From: Betaproteobacteria bacterium
Lineage (GTDB): Bacteria > Pseudomonadota > Gammaproteobacteria > Burkholderiales > SG8-41
DNA length: 48,103 bases
Assembly (NCBI GenBank): GCA_016202605.1
Contig: JACQOJ010000103.1
Location: 1-48,103, forward strand
Reading direction: 5' to 3'
In this document: in pieces, positions 26,110 through 34,376 of the stretch
How the letters are laid out: every line of letters begins with the position of its first letter
Numbering within the stretch: position 1 is the stretch's first letter
The notes under the pieces: generated by a model
Told to the model about the DNA's origin: nothing
Database searches by the model: none
The model's input: the letters and a program-made list of their open reading frames with translations, nothing else
Position numbers and translations under genes: made by a program

Positions 26110-26565
26110 TCATTTCTGGTCGATTCTCCAGCCGGCGCCGATGGATTCTACCGCCGCGCGCGCGACGCGGTCGTCGAACTCCCAGTTGCCGCCGCTCACG
26201 CCGACGCCGCCGATGCACTCGCCGTCGACGATGATCGGATAGCCGCCTTCCATCGCCGTCCAGCGCTCGGGGCCCGCGGCGAGCGCGAGTCCGAGGGCGT
26301 GCGCGGTGTCGAGCGGCTGGTTCGCCGCGCCCTTCGAGGTGGTGGGGCGCTTGTTCGACGCCGAGGTCGCCGCTTTGGTCGTCGAGGAGTGCACCGTATG
26401 AAAGCGCCCGCCGTCCATGCGCTCGAGCAGGACGAGGTGCCCGCCGGCGTCGGCGACGGCAATGGTGATCGCGAAATTCTCCTTCGCCGCCAGCGCCACG
26501 GCCGTCTCGACCATTTTGCGTGCGCCCGCAAGCGTGAGGCGCTTGGAATCGGCTACGTACGTCAT
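26110..26565 (-). CDS. GlcG/HbpS-family (heme-degrading-domain) protein
   Basis: 151 aa single-domain protein of the GlcG/HbpS fold: ITIAVADAGGHLVLLERMDGGRF, then PERWTAMEGGYPIIVDGECIGGVGVSGG near the C-terminus. Members are found as accessory genes in glycolate, propanediol and aromatic degradation clusters; some bind heme or cobalamin, but the role is usually unknown. No signal peptide. GGAGG precedes the ATG. It sits between the aldehyde dehydrogenase and the Gfo/Idh oxidoreductase in one direction. Confidence 0.88.
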   Translation of the reverse strand: MTYVADSKRLTLAGARKMVETAVALAAKENFAITIAVADAGGHLVLLERMDGGRFHTVHSSTTKAATSASNKRPTTSKGAANQPLDTAHALGLALAAGPERWTAMEGGYPIIVDGECIGGVGVSGGNWEFDDRVARAAVESIGAGWRIDQK

Positions 26566-26604
26566 TCAGCCTCCAGGGGGTGTGATCCGGCGGTTGACTG
26601 CGGG

Positions 26605-28104
26605 CTAGCGCAGGATGAACGGATTCGGCACCTCGGTCGCGGTCGAAATCCAGACGCTCTTCACCTGCAGGTATTCCTTGATCATTTCCTGCCCGCTCTC
26701 GCGTCCGATACCGCTCCTCTTGTAGCCGCCGAACGGCGAGAGATAACTCACGGCGCGGTAAGTGTTGACCCACACGGTGCCCGCCTGCAGGCGCTCGGCC
26801 ATGGTAAAGGCGCGGCGCATGTTCCGGGTCCACACTCCCGCGGCGAGGCCGAAGACGACATCGTTGCCGATCGTAACCGCCTCGTCCTCGTCCCGGAACG
26901 GTATGACCGCCAGCACCGGACCGAATACTTCCTCCTGCGCGATGCGCATGGAATTCTTCACGCCGATGAAGATCGTGGGCTCGACGAACCAGCCGTTTCC
27001 GCATTCCGGCCGCGCCGCCCGTGCGCCACCCAGCACCGGGGTGGCGCCTTCGCCTTTGGCGATATCGATGTAACTGAGGATTTTTTCGAACTGCGGTTTG
27101 TTGGTGACCGGCCCCACCTGGGTATCGAGACTCATCGGGTCGCCCATCCTTGCAGTCTTCGCAAAGGCGACGAGCTTCTCCATGAATGCATCGTGGATCG
27201 TCTCCTGCAGGAGCAGGCGGGAACCCGCGATGCAGGTCTGGCCTGTCGCGGCAAAGATGCCGGATATCACACCCTTGACCGCGTTGTCCAGGTTTGCATC
27301 GTCGAAGACGATGTTGGGAGATTTCCCCCCGAGTTCCATGCTGACACGCTTGAGCCCACGCGCGGCTGCTTCGTAGATGCGCTGACCGGTTGCATCAGAG
27401 CCGGTGAATGCGACCTTGGCGACCAGCGGGTGCTCGACCAGCGGCGTGCCCACCTCGGGGCCGAAACCGGTGACCACGTTCACCACCCCCGGCGGGAATC
27501 CCGCCTGTTCGACGAGCTTCATGAATTCGAGGGCGGAAGCGGAGGTGTACTCCGAGGGCTTGACCACCACCGTGTTGCCCGCGGCAAGCGCCGGAGCAAG
27601 CTTCCAGGCCAGAAGCAGCAGCGGCGAGTTCCAGGGGATGATCGCGGCGACGACTCCGAGCGGTTCATGGCGCGTGTAGTTGAACGTGTCGGGCTTGTCG
27701 ATGGGGATGACGTGCCCCTCGACCTTGTCGGCGAGTCCGCTGAAATAGTAATACCACTGCGCCATGTAGGCGGTCTGCGCGCTCATCTCGGCGTAGAGCT
27801 TGCCGTTGTCGCGCACTTCGATTTCGGCGAGGAATTTCGACTTCTCCGTGATGAGATCGCCGAGTTTTCTCAGCAGCGCCCCGCGCCGTGAAGCGTTGAG
27901 CCGGGGCCATTCGCCGGAGGTAAACGCCTTGCGCGCGGCCTGCACCGCGCGCTCCGCGTCCGTCGCATTCCCGCGCGGAATTCGCGCCCAGGGTTTTCCG
28001 AGGTACGGGTTGTCGCTTTCGAAATAGTCGCCCGATGCGGCCTCGACCCACTGGCCGTCGATGTACATTTTGTATCTGGCGAGAGTTGCGGGTGCCGTAT
28101 CCAT
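26605..28104 (-). CDS. NAD(P)-dependent aldehyde dehydrogenase
   Basis: 499 aa from ATG 28104 (GGAG upstream). IIPWNSPLLLLAWKLAPALAAG, FTGSDATGQ, the base Glu257 in SMELGGKSP and nucleophile Cys291 in GQTCIAGSR are all present. The C-terminus has GGYKRSGIGRESG. It lies between the ThDP decarboxylase beta subunit and the GlcG-like gene in the same direction, so a natural reading is oxidation of the aldehyde made by that decarboxylase. Only moderately similar to the dehydrogenase at 323. Confidence 0.93.
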   Translation of the reverse strand: MDTAPATLARYKMYIDGQWVEAASGDYFESDNPYLGKPWARIPRGNATDAERAVQAARKAFTSGEWPRLNASRRGALLRKLGDLITEKSKFLAEIEVRDNGKLYAEMSAQTAYMAQWYYYFSGLADKVEGHVIPIDKPDTFNYTRHEPLGVVAAIIPWNSPLLLLAWKLAPALAAGNTVVVKPSEYTSASALEFMKLVEQAGFPPGVVNVVTGFGPEVGTPLVEHPLVAKVAFTGSDATGQRIYEAAARGLKRVSMELGGKSPNIVFDDANLDNAVKGVISGIFAATGQTCIAGSRLLLQETIHDAFMEKLVAFAKTARMGDPMSLDTQVGPVTNKPQFEKILSYIDIAKGEGATPVLGGARAARPECGNGWFVEPTIFIGVKNSMRIAQEEVFGPVLAVIPFRDEDEAVTIGNDVVFGLAAGVWTRNMRRAFTMAERLQAGTVWVNTYRAVSYLSPFGGYKRSGIGRESGQEMIKEYLQVKSVWISTATEVPNPFILR

Positions 28105-28191
28105 GCCGGTTTCTCCAAGGTGACTGGTGACCGGTAACCGCAGGGTTTCCCGAAATTGTCGGCTCACGGATCACAATTCACGATTCACGCG

Positions 28192-28788
28192 CTATTCGAA
28201 AGCTTTCGCGCCGAGCAGGGTTTCGCGAAAGCGGTTCTTGAGGTGGGCGCCGTCGCGCGGCGGCAAGATTATCGGCGCGGTCTCCGTCGTCACCTTGACG
28301 GCCGCGAACGCCGGTCCCGGTTGCCGGTGGAGTTTCGGAAGCCACGCCGCGAGCTGCGTCCCGGTGTAAACGGTTCCGGCGGCGCGAAAGCCGGAGGCCT
28401 TGGCGATCGCCCCGAGATCGACCCCGAACCGGGTATGTGTCTGCTGCATGCCGGTCTCGCCGTAGTGCTCGTTGTCCAGGACGATCACCGCCAGATTGCG
28501 CGGTTGCTGCACGGCGATCGTTGCGAGCGAGCCCAGCCCCATGAGCAGCTCGCCGTCTCCGGTGATGACGAGCACGCGCCGCTTGGGTTGCGCGAGCGCG
28601 AGGCCCAGGCCGATCATGGCTGCGCCGCCCATGCCGCCCCAGGTAGGGAAATTGAGCGGATGGTCGCCTGCGGCCGTGGTGTCCCAGCAGGGCGCACCGA
28701 GTCCGGCCACAACCAGCGCGTCACCGCGCTGTTTCAGGATCCCGGCAACGACTTCGCGCCGGTCGAGCGTCGGTTTGCGGTGTTTCAT
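28192..28788 (-). CDS. ThDP-dependent 2-oxo acid decarboxylase, beta (diphosphate-binding) subunit
   Basis: 198 aa containing only the C-terminal ThDP domain: GGMGGAAMIGLGLALAQP, VITGDGELLMGLGSL and LDNEHYGETG, which forms the GDG...N diphosphate and metal site. Such half-length proteins pair with a separate alpha subunit, as in sulfopyruvate decarboxylase (ComDE) and some phosphonopyruvate decarboxylases. The ATG overlaps the alpha stop (ATGA). Substrate not determinable; the GETGMQ segment after the motif is shared with the sulfopyruvate/phosphonopyruvate group. Confidence 0.85.
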   Translation of the reverse strand: MKHRKPTLDRREVVAGILKQRGDALVVAGLGAPCWDTTAAGDHPLNFPTWGGMGGAAMIGLGLALAQPKRRVLVITGDGELLMGLGSLATIAVQQPRNLAVIVLDNEHYGETGMQQTHTRFGVDLGAIAKASGFRAAGTVYTGTQLAAWLPKLHRQPGPAFAAVKVTTETAPIILPPRDGAHLKNRFRETLLGAKAFE

Positions 28789-29360
28789 TTGCGGAACTCC
28801 TTTGCGCCGACTACCCGTTGGCCGATGAGAACGGCGACTGCGCGCCCGGTGCTGAATGCAAGCCTGGCGGCGGCGGCCACGGTAGCGGCGACATCACCCG
28901 CGTCGTCGCTGGTCTGCACTATCACTCCACTTGCCGTGAGCGCCGGGACGGTGGCCTGGGCCATCGGCACCTGCCAGGGGTTGAATTCACCCCACTGGCC
29001 GCGCATCGTGATGAGCGTGAGCAGCGGGACACGGCATTCCTGAATCATGCCCAGCATGTTGATGCAGTTGCCGGCGCCGCTCGATTGCATCAGCAGCACG
29101 CTGCGTTCGCCGCCGAGCCAGGCGCCGACCGCGAGCGCCACGCCTTCTTCTTCCGTGGTGAGCGGGATGGCTCTCATGTGGCGGTCCGCGCGGATGAGTT
29201 CGATCAGCCGCGCATGGCCGGAATCCGGCACGTAGGCGACCTGTCGTACGCCGCTCTCTTGCAGGACTTCGTGGATCTGCTCCGGCCAGGAAGGCGCGGC
29301 TGGCGCCTCGTGAGCGGTGCCGCGTGACCCGGTTTCGGATTTCCGCCTCGCCGTTCTCAT
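28785..29360 (-). CDS. ThDP-dependent 2-oxo acid decarboxylase, alpha (pyrimidine-binding) subunit
   Basis: 191 aa from ATG 29360 (GGGGAG upstream). It corresponds to the N-terminal ThDP domain: VAYVPDSGHARLIELI, then the catalytic Glu in PLTTEEEGVALAVGAWLGG and LMQSSGAGNCINML. These match the ComD/sulfopyruvate decarboxylase alpha pattern. It lies downstream of a Bug receptor and is translationally coupled to the beta subunit. Sulfopyruvate, phosphonopyruvate or an unrelated 2-oxo acid are all possible substrates. Confidence 0.85.
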   Translation of the reverse strand: MRTARRKSETGSRGTAHEAPAAPSWPEQIHEVLQESGVRQVAYVPDSGHARLIELIRADRHMRAIPLTTEEEGVALAVGAWLGGERSVLLMQSSGAGNCINMLGMIQECRVPLLTLITMRGQWGEFNPWQVPMAQATVPALTASGVIVQTSDDAGDVAATVAAAARLAFSTGRAVAVLIGQRVVGAKEFRK

Positions 29361-29488
29361 GTTCCTGCTCCCCTGGTGTCTTTTCTCGTCCAACTCATAT
29401 CGGCCTTCCTCGATGCTGTCAAGTACGCGATCCGGGAAAGCCGGACCCACGATCGACGAACCACGATCCACGAATCACGGATTTCTTT
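29361..29488. repeat. Intergenic stretch with degenerate short repeats
   Basis: Within 128 bp the part 29446-29482 repeats drifting words acgatc/acgaacc/acgatcc/acgaatc/acgga, similar in style to the spacers at 14386 and 31804. No gene is seen. Confidence 0.35.
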
Positions 29489-30469
29489 CTACTCCGGCCT
29501 GATCCCGGCGGCCCGTATCACCTTCGCCCAGCGCGGGATCTCGCTGCGTATGAGCGCGGCGAATTGCTCGGCGCTTCCCGGCAACGGTTCCATTCCGCGC
29601 TGCTCGAAGCGCGCACGGGTGTCACGGTCGTTCAGCACTTGCTGCAGTTCCCTGTTTATATGTGCCACGATCGTGCGCGGCGTCTTGCCCGGCGCGAGCA
29701 GGCCGTACCAGCCGTTGACCTCGTACTCCGGCAGGCCGGACTCAGGGAACGTGGGTATCGCGGGCATGGCCGGGGACCGCTTGCGGGTCGTCACCGCGAT
29801 CGCCCGCAGCTTGCCCGACTCGACCTGCGGCCGCAGCGTCGAGATCGAGCCGAAGAACATCGACACCCGGCCGGCGATAAGATCGGGCAGCACTGCGCCG
29901 CCGCCCTTGTACGGGACATGCTGCATGTCGATGCCGGCCATGACTTTCAATAGTTCGGCGGCGAGGTGAGGCGGGCTGCCGGCGCCCACCGAGGCGAAGT
30001 CCACCCGGCCCGGCCGTGCTTTCACCCACGCGATGAATTCGCCGACCGACTTCGCGGGTACCGACGGATGGACCACCATCAGGTAGGGCCCACCGCCCAC
30101 CAGGCCGATGGGCGCGAAGTCACGCATGCTGTCGTAGGGCAGCTTGCGCCTGAGGCTCGGGTTCACCGCGAAGCCCGCGGCCACGATGAGCATCGTATGG
30201 CCGTCGGGACCCGCCTGCGCCACGATCTCGGAACCCAAGACCATGTTGGCTCCACCGCGATTGTCTACCACGATCGGCTGGCCGAGCCGCGTGGCGAGCT
30301 TCTCGGCGACGATGCGACCGATGACGTCGTTGGTGCCGCCGGGCGCGAACGGAACCACCAGGCGCATGGGGCGGCTGGGAAACCCCTGTGCAGGGGCAAC
30401 CGGCTGGGCAGCGGCGGATGCCGCCACGATGCCGGCGAAGAACGCAAGAACGCGGAGCAACCTTTGCAT
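29489..30469 (-). CDS. Bug/TctC-family tripartite tricarboxylate receptor
   Basis: 326 aa from ATG 30469. The signal peptide (LLRVLAFFAGIVAASAAA) leads to FPSRPMRLVVPFAPGGTNDVIGRIVAE, DNRGGANMVLGSEIVAQAGPDGHT, HVPYKGGGAVLPDLIAGRVSMFF and PTFPESGLPEYEVNGW, all standard Bug blocks. It precedes the split ThDP decarboxylase genes in the same direction with a 128-bp gap. In-frame ATG codons at 30511 and 30619 are less likely because they lead into non-signal sequence. Confidence 0.92.
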   Translation of the reverse strand: MQRLLRVLAFFAGIVAASAAAQPVAPAQGFPSRPMRLVVPFAPGGTNDVIGRIVAEKLATRLGQPIVVDNRGGANMVLGSEIVAQAGPDGHTMLIVAAGFAVNPSLRRKLPYDSMRDFAPIGLVGGGPYLMVVHPSVPAKSVGEFIAWVKARPGRVDFASVGAGSPPHLAAELLKVMAGIDMQHVPYKGGGAVLPDLIAGRVSMFFGSISTLRPQVESGKLRAIAVTTRKRSPAMPAIPTFPESGLPEYEVNGWYGLLAPGKTPRTIVAHINRELQQVLNDRDTRARFEQRGMEPLPGSAEQFAALIRSEIPRWAKVIRAAGIRPE

Positions 30470-30595
30470 GAGAGTATCCCCCGAGTCGACGGCGTTTATT
30501 ATGTGCTGCATGTGCTCACCGATGCCGCAGAGTGTAGCCGTTTTGCGTGAATGCTCCAATCCAGGCCACCGGGCGGGTCGGTGGACAGGGCGGCT

Positions 30596-30604
30596 TGCTA
30601 TAAT
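30596..30604 (+). promoter_or_regulatory. Candidate extended -10 promoter element
   Basis: TGCTATAAT lies 32 bp before the acyl-CoA dehydrogenase ATG, a normal distance. It is identical to the element at 7184-7192. No good -35 hexamer at the expected spacing. Confidence 0.45.
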
Positions 30605-30636
30605 CACCGTTCCTTTCAAACATTCATTCAGAGATC

Positions 30637-31803
30637 ATGAAGGGCGTCTCCGGCAGCGCTTCCTACACCGACTTGCGTGAAGGCGTGCGCGCCGTGTGCG
30701 CACAGTTCGACAGTGCGTACTGGCAGAAGGTCGACGAGGAGAGAGGCTATCCGGAAGCGTTCGTGGAAGCATTGACCAAGGCAGGCTGGCTGTCGGCGCT
30801 GATTCCCGAGGAATACGGCGGCGCCGGTCTCTCGCTCACCGAAGCTTCGGTCATCATGGAGGAGATCAATCGCTCCGGCGGCAACTCCGGCGCGTGCCAC
30901 GGGCAGATGTACAACATGGGCACCCTGCTGCGGCATGGCTCGGAGGAACAGAAACGCCGTTATCTTCCCAGGATCGCGAGCGGCGAACTGCGGCTGCAGT
31001 CGATGGGGGTCACCGAGCCGAGCGCCGGAACCGACACCACCAGAATAAAGACCACCGCCGTGCGCCGGGGAGACCGCTACGTGCTGAACGGCCAGAAAGT
31101 GTGGACTTCGCGCGTGCAGCACTCGGAGCTCATGATCCTGCTTGCACGCACGGCCCCGCTTGCGGAGGTGAAGAAGAAATCAGAAGGCATGTCGATCTTC
31201 ATCGTCGATATCAAGGACGCGACGAAGCAGGGGCTCGCGGTGCGGCCGATCCGCAACATGGTGAACCACGAGACCAACGAACTCTTCTTCGACAACCTCG
31301 AAATTCCTGCGGAGAATCTCATCGGAGAAGAGGGGAAGGGCTTCAAGTACATCCTCGACGGGCTCAACGCCGAGCGCATCCTCATCGCGGCGGAATGCAT
31401 CGGCGACGGCTATTGGTTCATCGACCTTGCGACGCACTACGCGCGGGAGCGCGTGGTTTTCGACCGTCCGATCGGAAAGAACCAGGGCATCCAGTTTCCC
31501 ATCGCGCGCGCCTACGTCAACGTCGAGGCGGCGAATCTCATGCGTTTCAAGGCGGCGGCGCTGTTCGACGAGAAGAAGCAATGCGGGGCGGAAGCCAACA
31601 TGGCGAAGCTCCTTGCGGCGGACGCGTCGTGGGAGGCGGCCAACGTGTGCCTGCAGACGCACGGCGGCTTCGGCTTCGCGGCGGAGTACGACGTCGAGCG
31701 CAAGTTCCGCGAAACGCGGCTCTACCAGGTTGCCCCGATCTCGACCAACCTGATCCTCTCCTACATCGGCGAGCATGTGCTCGGCATGCCGCGGTCGTTC
31801 TAG
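30637..31803 (+). CDS. Acyl-CoA dehydrogenase family protein
   Basis: 388 aa flavoprotein with all three ACAD domains: LSALIPEEYGGAGLSLTEASVIMEE, then the FAD/acyl-binding MGVTEPSAGTDT and NGQKVWTSR, and the C-terminal helical domain with QTHGGFGFAAEYDVERKFRETRLYQVAP. At the usual catalytic Glu of the YEGT motif the sequence has Gln364 (LYQVAP), so the base must come from elsewhere or the reaction differs. It is followed 165 bp later by a CoA-transferase in the same direction, fitting activation then dehydrogenation of an acid. Confidence 0.92.
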   Translation: MKGVSGSASYTDLREGVRAVCAQFDSAYWQKVDEERGYPEAFVEALTKAGWLSALIPEEYGGAGLSLTEASVIMEEINRSGGNSGACHGQMYNMGTLLRHGSEEQKRRYLPRIASGELRLQSMGVTEPSAGTDTTRIKTTAVRRGDRYVLNGQKVWTSRVQHSELMILLARTAPLAEVKKKSEGMSIFIVDIKDATKQGLAVRPIRNMVNHETNELFFDNLEIPAENLIGEEGKGFKYILDGLNAERILIAAECIGDGYWFIDLATHYARERVVFDRPIGKNQGIQFPIARAYVNVEAANLMRFKAAALFDEKKQCGAEANMAKLLAADASWEAANVCLQTHGGFGFAAEYDVERKFRETRLYQVAPISTNLILSYIGEHVLGMPRSF

Positions 31804-31850
31804 TGACGAGTGACGAGTGACGAGTGACGAGTGGCGAGTGACAAGTGACG
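31801..31850. repeat. Tandem 7-bp repeat (gtgacga)
   Basis: Beginning at the stop codon of the acyl-CoA dehydrogenase, the unit GTGACGA is repeated about six to seven times, drifting to gtggcga and gtgacaa at the end. It is likely variable in copy number. Confidence 0.75.
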
Positions 31851-31858
31851 GGAAGAAT

Positions 31859-31916
31859 CGTAGGGCGGGTGCTTTGCACCCGCCGCATCCGGCGGCAGCC
31901 AAGCTGCCGCCCTACG
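31859..31916. repeat. BIME-like paired-hairpin element
   Basis: A 58-bp element bounded by 10-bp inverted ends CGTAGGGCGG and CCGCCCTACG. Inside are two perfect 9-bp stems with 3-base loops: GGCGGGTGC-TTT-GCACCCGCC (31864-31884) and GGCGGCAGC-CAA-GCTGCCGCC (31891-31911). The form is that of REP/BIME elements. It sits between the acyl-CoA dehydrogenase and CoA-transferase genes. Confidence 0.75.
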
Positions 31917-31968
31917 GCTTATCGAGTCACGGATCACGGGTCACGGGTCGCGTCGTCTCCGGTTGAGC

Positions 31969-33147
31969 ATGCGTCCGCTCGACGGCATCACGGTAGTTTC
32001 GCTGGAGCAGGCGGTGGCGGCGCCGTTCTGCTCGCGCCAGCTCGCCGAGCTCGGCGCGCGCGTGATCAAGATCGAACGGCCGCAGGTCGGCGATTTCGCG
32101 CGCGACTACGACCAGTCGGTGAACGGGCAGTCCGCCTATTTCGTGTGGCTCAATCGTTCCAAGGAGAGCCTCACGCTCGACGTGAAGCATCCCAGGGCAA
32201 AGGAGATCCTGGCACGGCTTGTCGGGCGCGCCGACGTATTCATTCAGAACCTCGCGCCCGGAGCAGCGCGACGCCTTGGTCTCGACGCGGACACGCTGCT
32301 CGCGGGGCACCCGCGCCTCATCGTGTGCGACATATCAGGTTACGGTGACAGCGGACCGTATTCCCGCAAGAAGGCCTACGACCTCCTGGTGCAGAGCGAA
32401 GCGGGAATCCTGTCGGTGACCGGCACACCCGATACGCCATGCAAGGTCGGCGTTTCGCTCACCGATATCGGGACGGGATTGCACGCCTACGCGGCGATTC
32501 TCGGCGCGCTCTACCAGCGCGAGCGCACCGGGAAAGGCACGCGCGTCGAAGTCACGATGTTCGAGGCGATGGTGGAGTGGATGATGCACCCGCTCTACTA
32601 CGCGCATTTCGGCGGCCGGCCGCCGCAGCGCAGCGGCCCCGATCACGCGACCATCGTGCCGTACGGGAAGTTCAACACGGGTGACGGGAAGCCGGTCATG
32701 TTCGGCATCCAGAACGAGCGGGAATGGGCCGCGTTCTGCGACAAGGTGCTGGACCGGCCTCAGTTCGCCACCGATGCCAGATACGACAACAATACCAGGC
32801 GCACGGCGGCACGCGCCGAGGTCGTCGGTCTCATAGAACAGGTGTTCGCCACGATGACCGCGGAGCAGGTGGTGGAAAGGCTCGACGCTGCCGGCATCGC
32901 GAACGCGCGCATGAACGCGCCGGAAGAAGTCTGGAACCACGGCCAGCTCAAGGCGCGGGCGCGCTGGCGCGAGGTGGATTCTCCTGCGGGAATGATTCCA
33001 GCGTTACTCCCGCCCGCGACATTCCCCGGCTTCGAAGCGCGCATGGACTCGGTGCCGTCGATCGGCGAGCACACCGAAAAGGTGCTCGGCGAACTCGGTT
33101 ACAGCGCCGGCGAGGTGGCGGCGCTCAAATCAGACGGCGCCGTCTGA
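31969..33147 (+). CDS. Family III (CaiB/BaiF) CoA-transferase
   Basis: 392 aa from ATG 31969 (a TTG two codons earlier is the alternative; neither has a strong ribosome site). It shows VVSLEQAVAAPFCSRQLAELGARVIKIERP, WLNRSKESLTLDVKHP, FIQNLAPGA, SGYGDSGPYS and the catalytic Asp166 in VSLTDIGTG. The C-terminus has PSIGEHTEKVLGELGYS. Likely co-transcribed with the acyl-CoA dehydrogenase and converging on the MaoC-like gene. Acid and CoA donor unknown. Confidence 0.92.
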   Translation: MRPLDGITVVSLEQAVAAPFCSRQLAELGARVIKIERPQVGDFARDYDQSVNGQSAYFVWLNRSKESLTLDVKHPRAKEILARLVGRADVFIQNLAPGAARRLGLDADTLLAGHPRLIVCDISGYGDSGPYSRKKAYDLLVQSEAGILSVTGTPDTPCKVGVSLTDIGTGLHAYAAILGALYQRERTGKGTRVEVTMFEAMVEWMMHPLYYAHFGGRPPQRSGPDHATIVPYGKFNTGDGKPVMFGIQNEREWAAFCDKVLDRPQFATDARYDNNTRRTAARAEVVGLIEQVFATMTAEQVVERLDAAGIANARMNAPEEVWNHGQLKARARWREVDSPAGMIPALLPPATFPGFEARMDSVPSIGEHTEKVLGELGYSAGEVAALKSDGAV

Positions 33148-33251
33148 AATCCGCTGAAACCCCGGGTGGACGCCGGATGGAACCGGCGCGCTCCGCGCGA
33201 TGTTAGTGCGGATCTGCCCGCTCCTGTTGAACGTGCCGGCGACCCCGCGCC

Positions 33252-34376
33252 TCAAGCCGCTCGGCGTGGCAGTATCACAATAGCCCATCCCGCCGCGGTA
33301 GTTTCGCCCCGCTGGTCGTGCGCTTCGATCTCCAGCTTCACTGTTCCGGTGTGGGCGTCGCGCACATCCATTGTGACCACTTTACCTGTGCCGTAGGTCA
33401 AGTCGCCCACCATGTTGAATCGGCGGATCTCGCAGTAAAGCTCGGACAGGAACCCTTCGTCGCCGATCCAGTTGGTGAGCATGGTGGCAAGCCACGCGAT
33501 GCGCTCAGGACCATAGTCATAGGCCTCCGGAACACCGACATGGCGCGCGAGCGGTGTATCCCAGTGCACCGCCTCGGGGGGTTCAGGAATATTGTAAGCG
33601 TTCGGTATGCCGGCTGCGGGATGGCGGTTCAGATACTCGAACCAGTAGCCATGAGCCTTGATGAAGAGACCGCCCCACGCCTGCTCAAAGGCGACCGCGG
33701 TCGTCGCGGTATAGGGGCCGCGCACGATGCGAGGTATCGAACTGCCGACGACGATGTCTTCGAAGTACAGGGGTTCAGATCCGCGGCAGCGCTCCTGCTG
33801 GTAGAGCTCGACGATTTCCGTGAGCTGCTCCCGCATGTACGGCCTGGCGGGCTCGAGCTTGTTGTACTTGCCTTTCTCGCGCGCTGCGCTGCGTTCCACG
33901 CGCATGCCCCATGATTCGGCCTGCGCGAGCTCGCGCCCACCGGGCGTGAGGAAGCGAATGAGCGAGATCTGCTTGAACATGCGCCCGGCGAAGCGGCTGG
34001 GCAGCTCGACAAGATCCTTGAAAGTGACTTCGGGTTCGATGCGTTCCCCGAGCCGGATCGGCTCCTTCCAGCGCCAATGCGAGCCCGCAAAAAACGAATG
34101 CACGCCGGGAAGCCCGCCGCGATATCCGATCGAAATGCGGCTGTATGCATAGAGTTGGCAGGGCGGCGCGAGCAGCGTGCCATAGCGCGAAGCACGCGCG
34201 TAGACCTCATCCAGGTAAAGTAGATTGCGATCACCGGTGGCGTGTGCCCAGTGGCGGATCGAGTCGCGAGTGACCTCGGTAAGGTAAGGCGGCTCGCTGA
34301 TCGTCACTATTTGCCCGATTTTTGCGCGCAGGCGCGTAAGCTCTGCTTCGTTCGCGTACCCTGCTTCTGTGCTCAT
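33252..34376 (-). CDS. Double-hotdog MaoC-like dehydratase/hydratase
   Basis: 374 aa with two tandem hotdog halves. The N-terminal FAS1-type half has HWAHATGDRNLLYLDEVYARASRYG, with Tyr where many hydratases have the catalytic His of GDxNPxH. The C-terminal half has DIVVGSSIPRIVRGPYT and AYDYGPERIAWLATMLTNWIGDEGFL. It probably hydrates or dehydrates an acyl-CoA. Its ATG overlaps the CoA-transferase stop (ATGA). A full-length paralogue on the other arm of the locus (40550) shares the linker ERxAAR(E/D)KGKY. Confidence 0.88.
   Translation of the reverse strand: MSTEAGYANEAELTRLRAKIGQIVTISEPPYLTEVTRDSIRHWAHATGDRNLLYLDEVYARASRYGTLLAPPCQLYAYSRISIGYRGGLPGVHSFFAGSHWRWKEPIRLGERIEPEVTFKDLVELPSRFAGRMFKQISLIRFLTPGGRELAQAESWGMRVERSAAREKGKYNKLEPARPYMREQLTEIVELYQQERCRGSEPLYFEDIVVGSSIPRIVRGPYTATTAVAFEQAWGGLFIKAHGYWFEYLNRHPAAGIPNAYNIPEPPEAVHWDTPLARHVGVPEAYDYGPERIAWLATMLTNWIGDEGFLSELYCEIRRFNMVGDLTYGTGKVVTMDVRDAHTGTVKLEIEAHDQRGETTAAGWAIVILPRRAA

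Noticed and set aside
26299-27891. A 530-codon open frame on the plus strand
   Set aside because: It is antisense to the aldehyde dehydrogenase and GlcG-like genes, which have intact catalytic motifs; the frame shows no recognisable domain.
31801-31850. Possible CRISPR array
   Set aside because: The units are 7 bp in direct tandem without spacers of constant length, and no cas gene is present.
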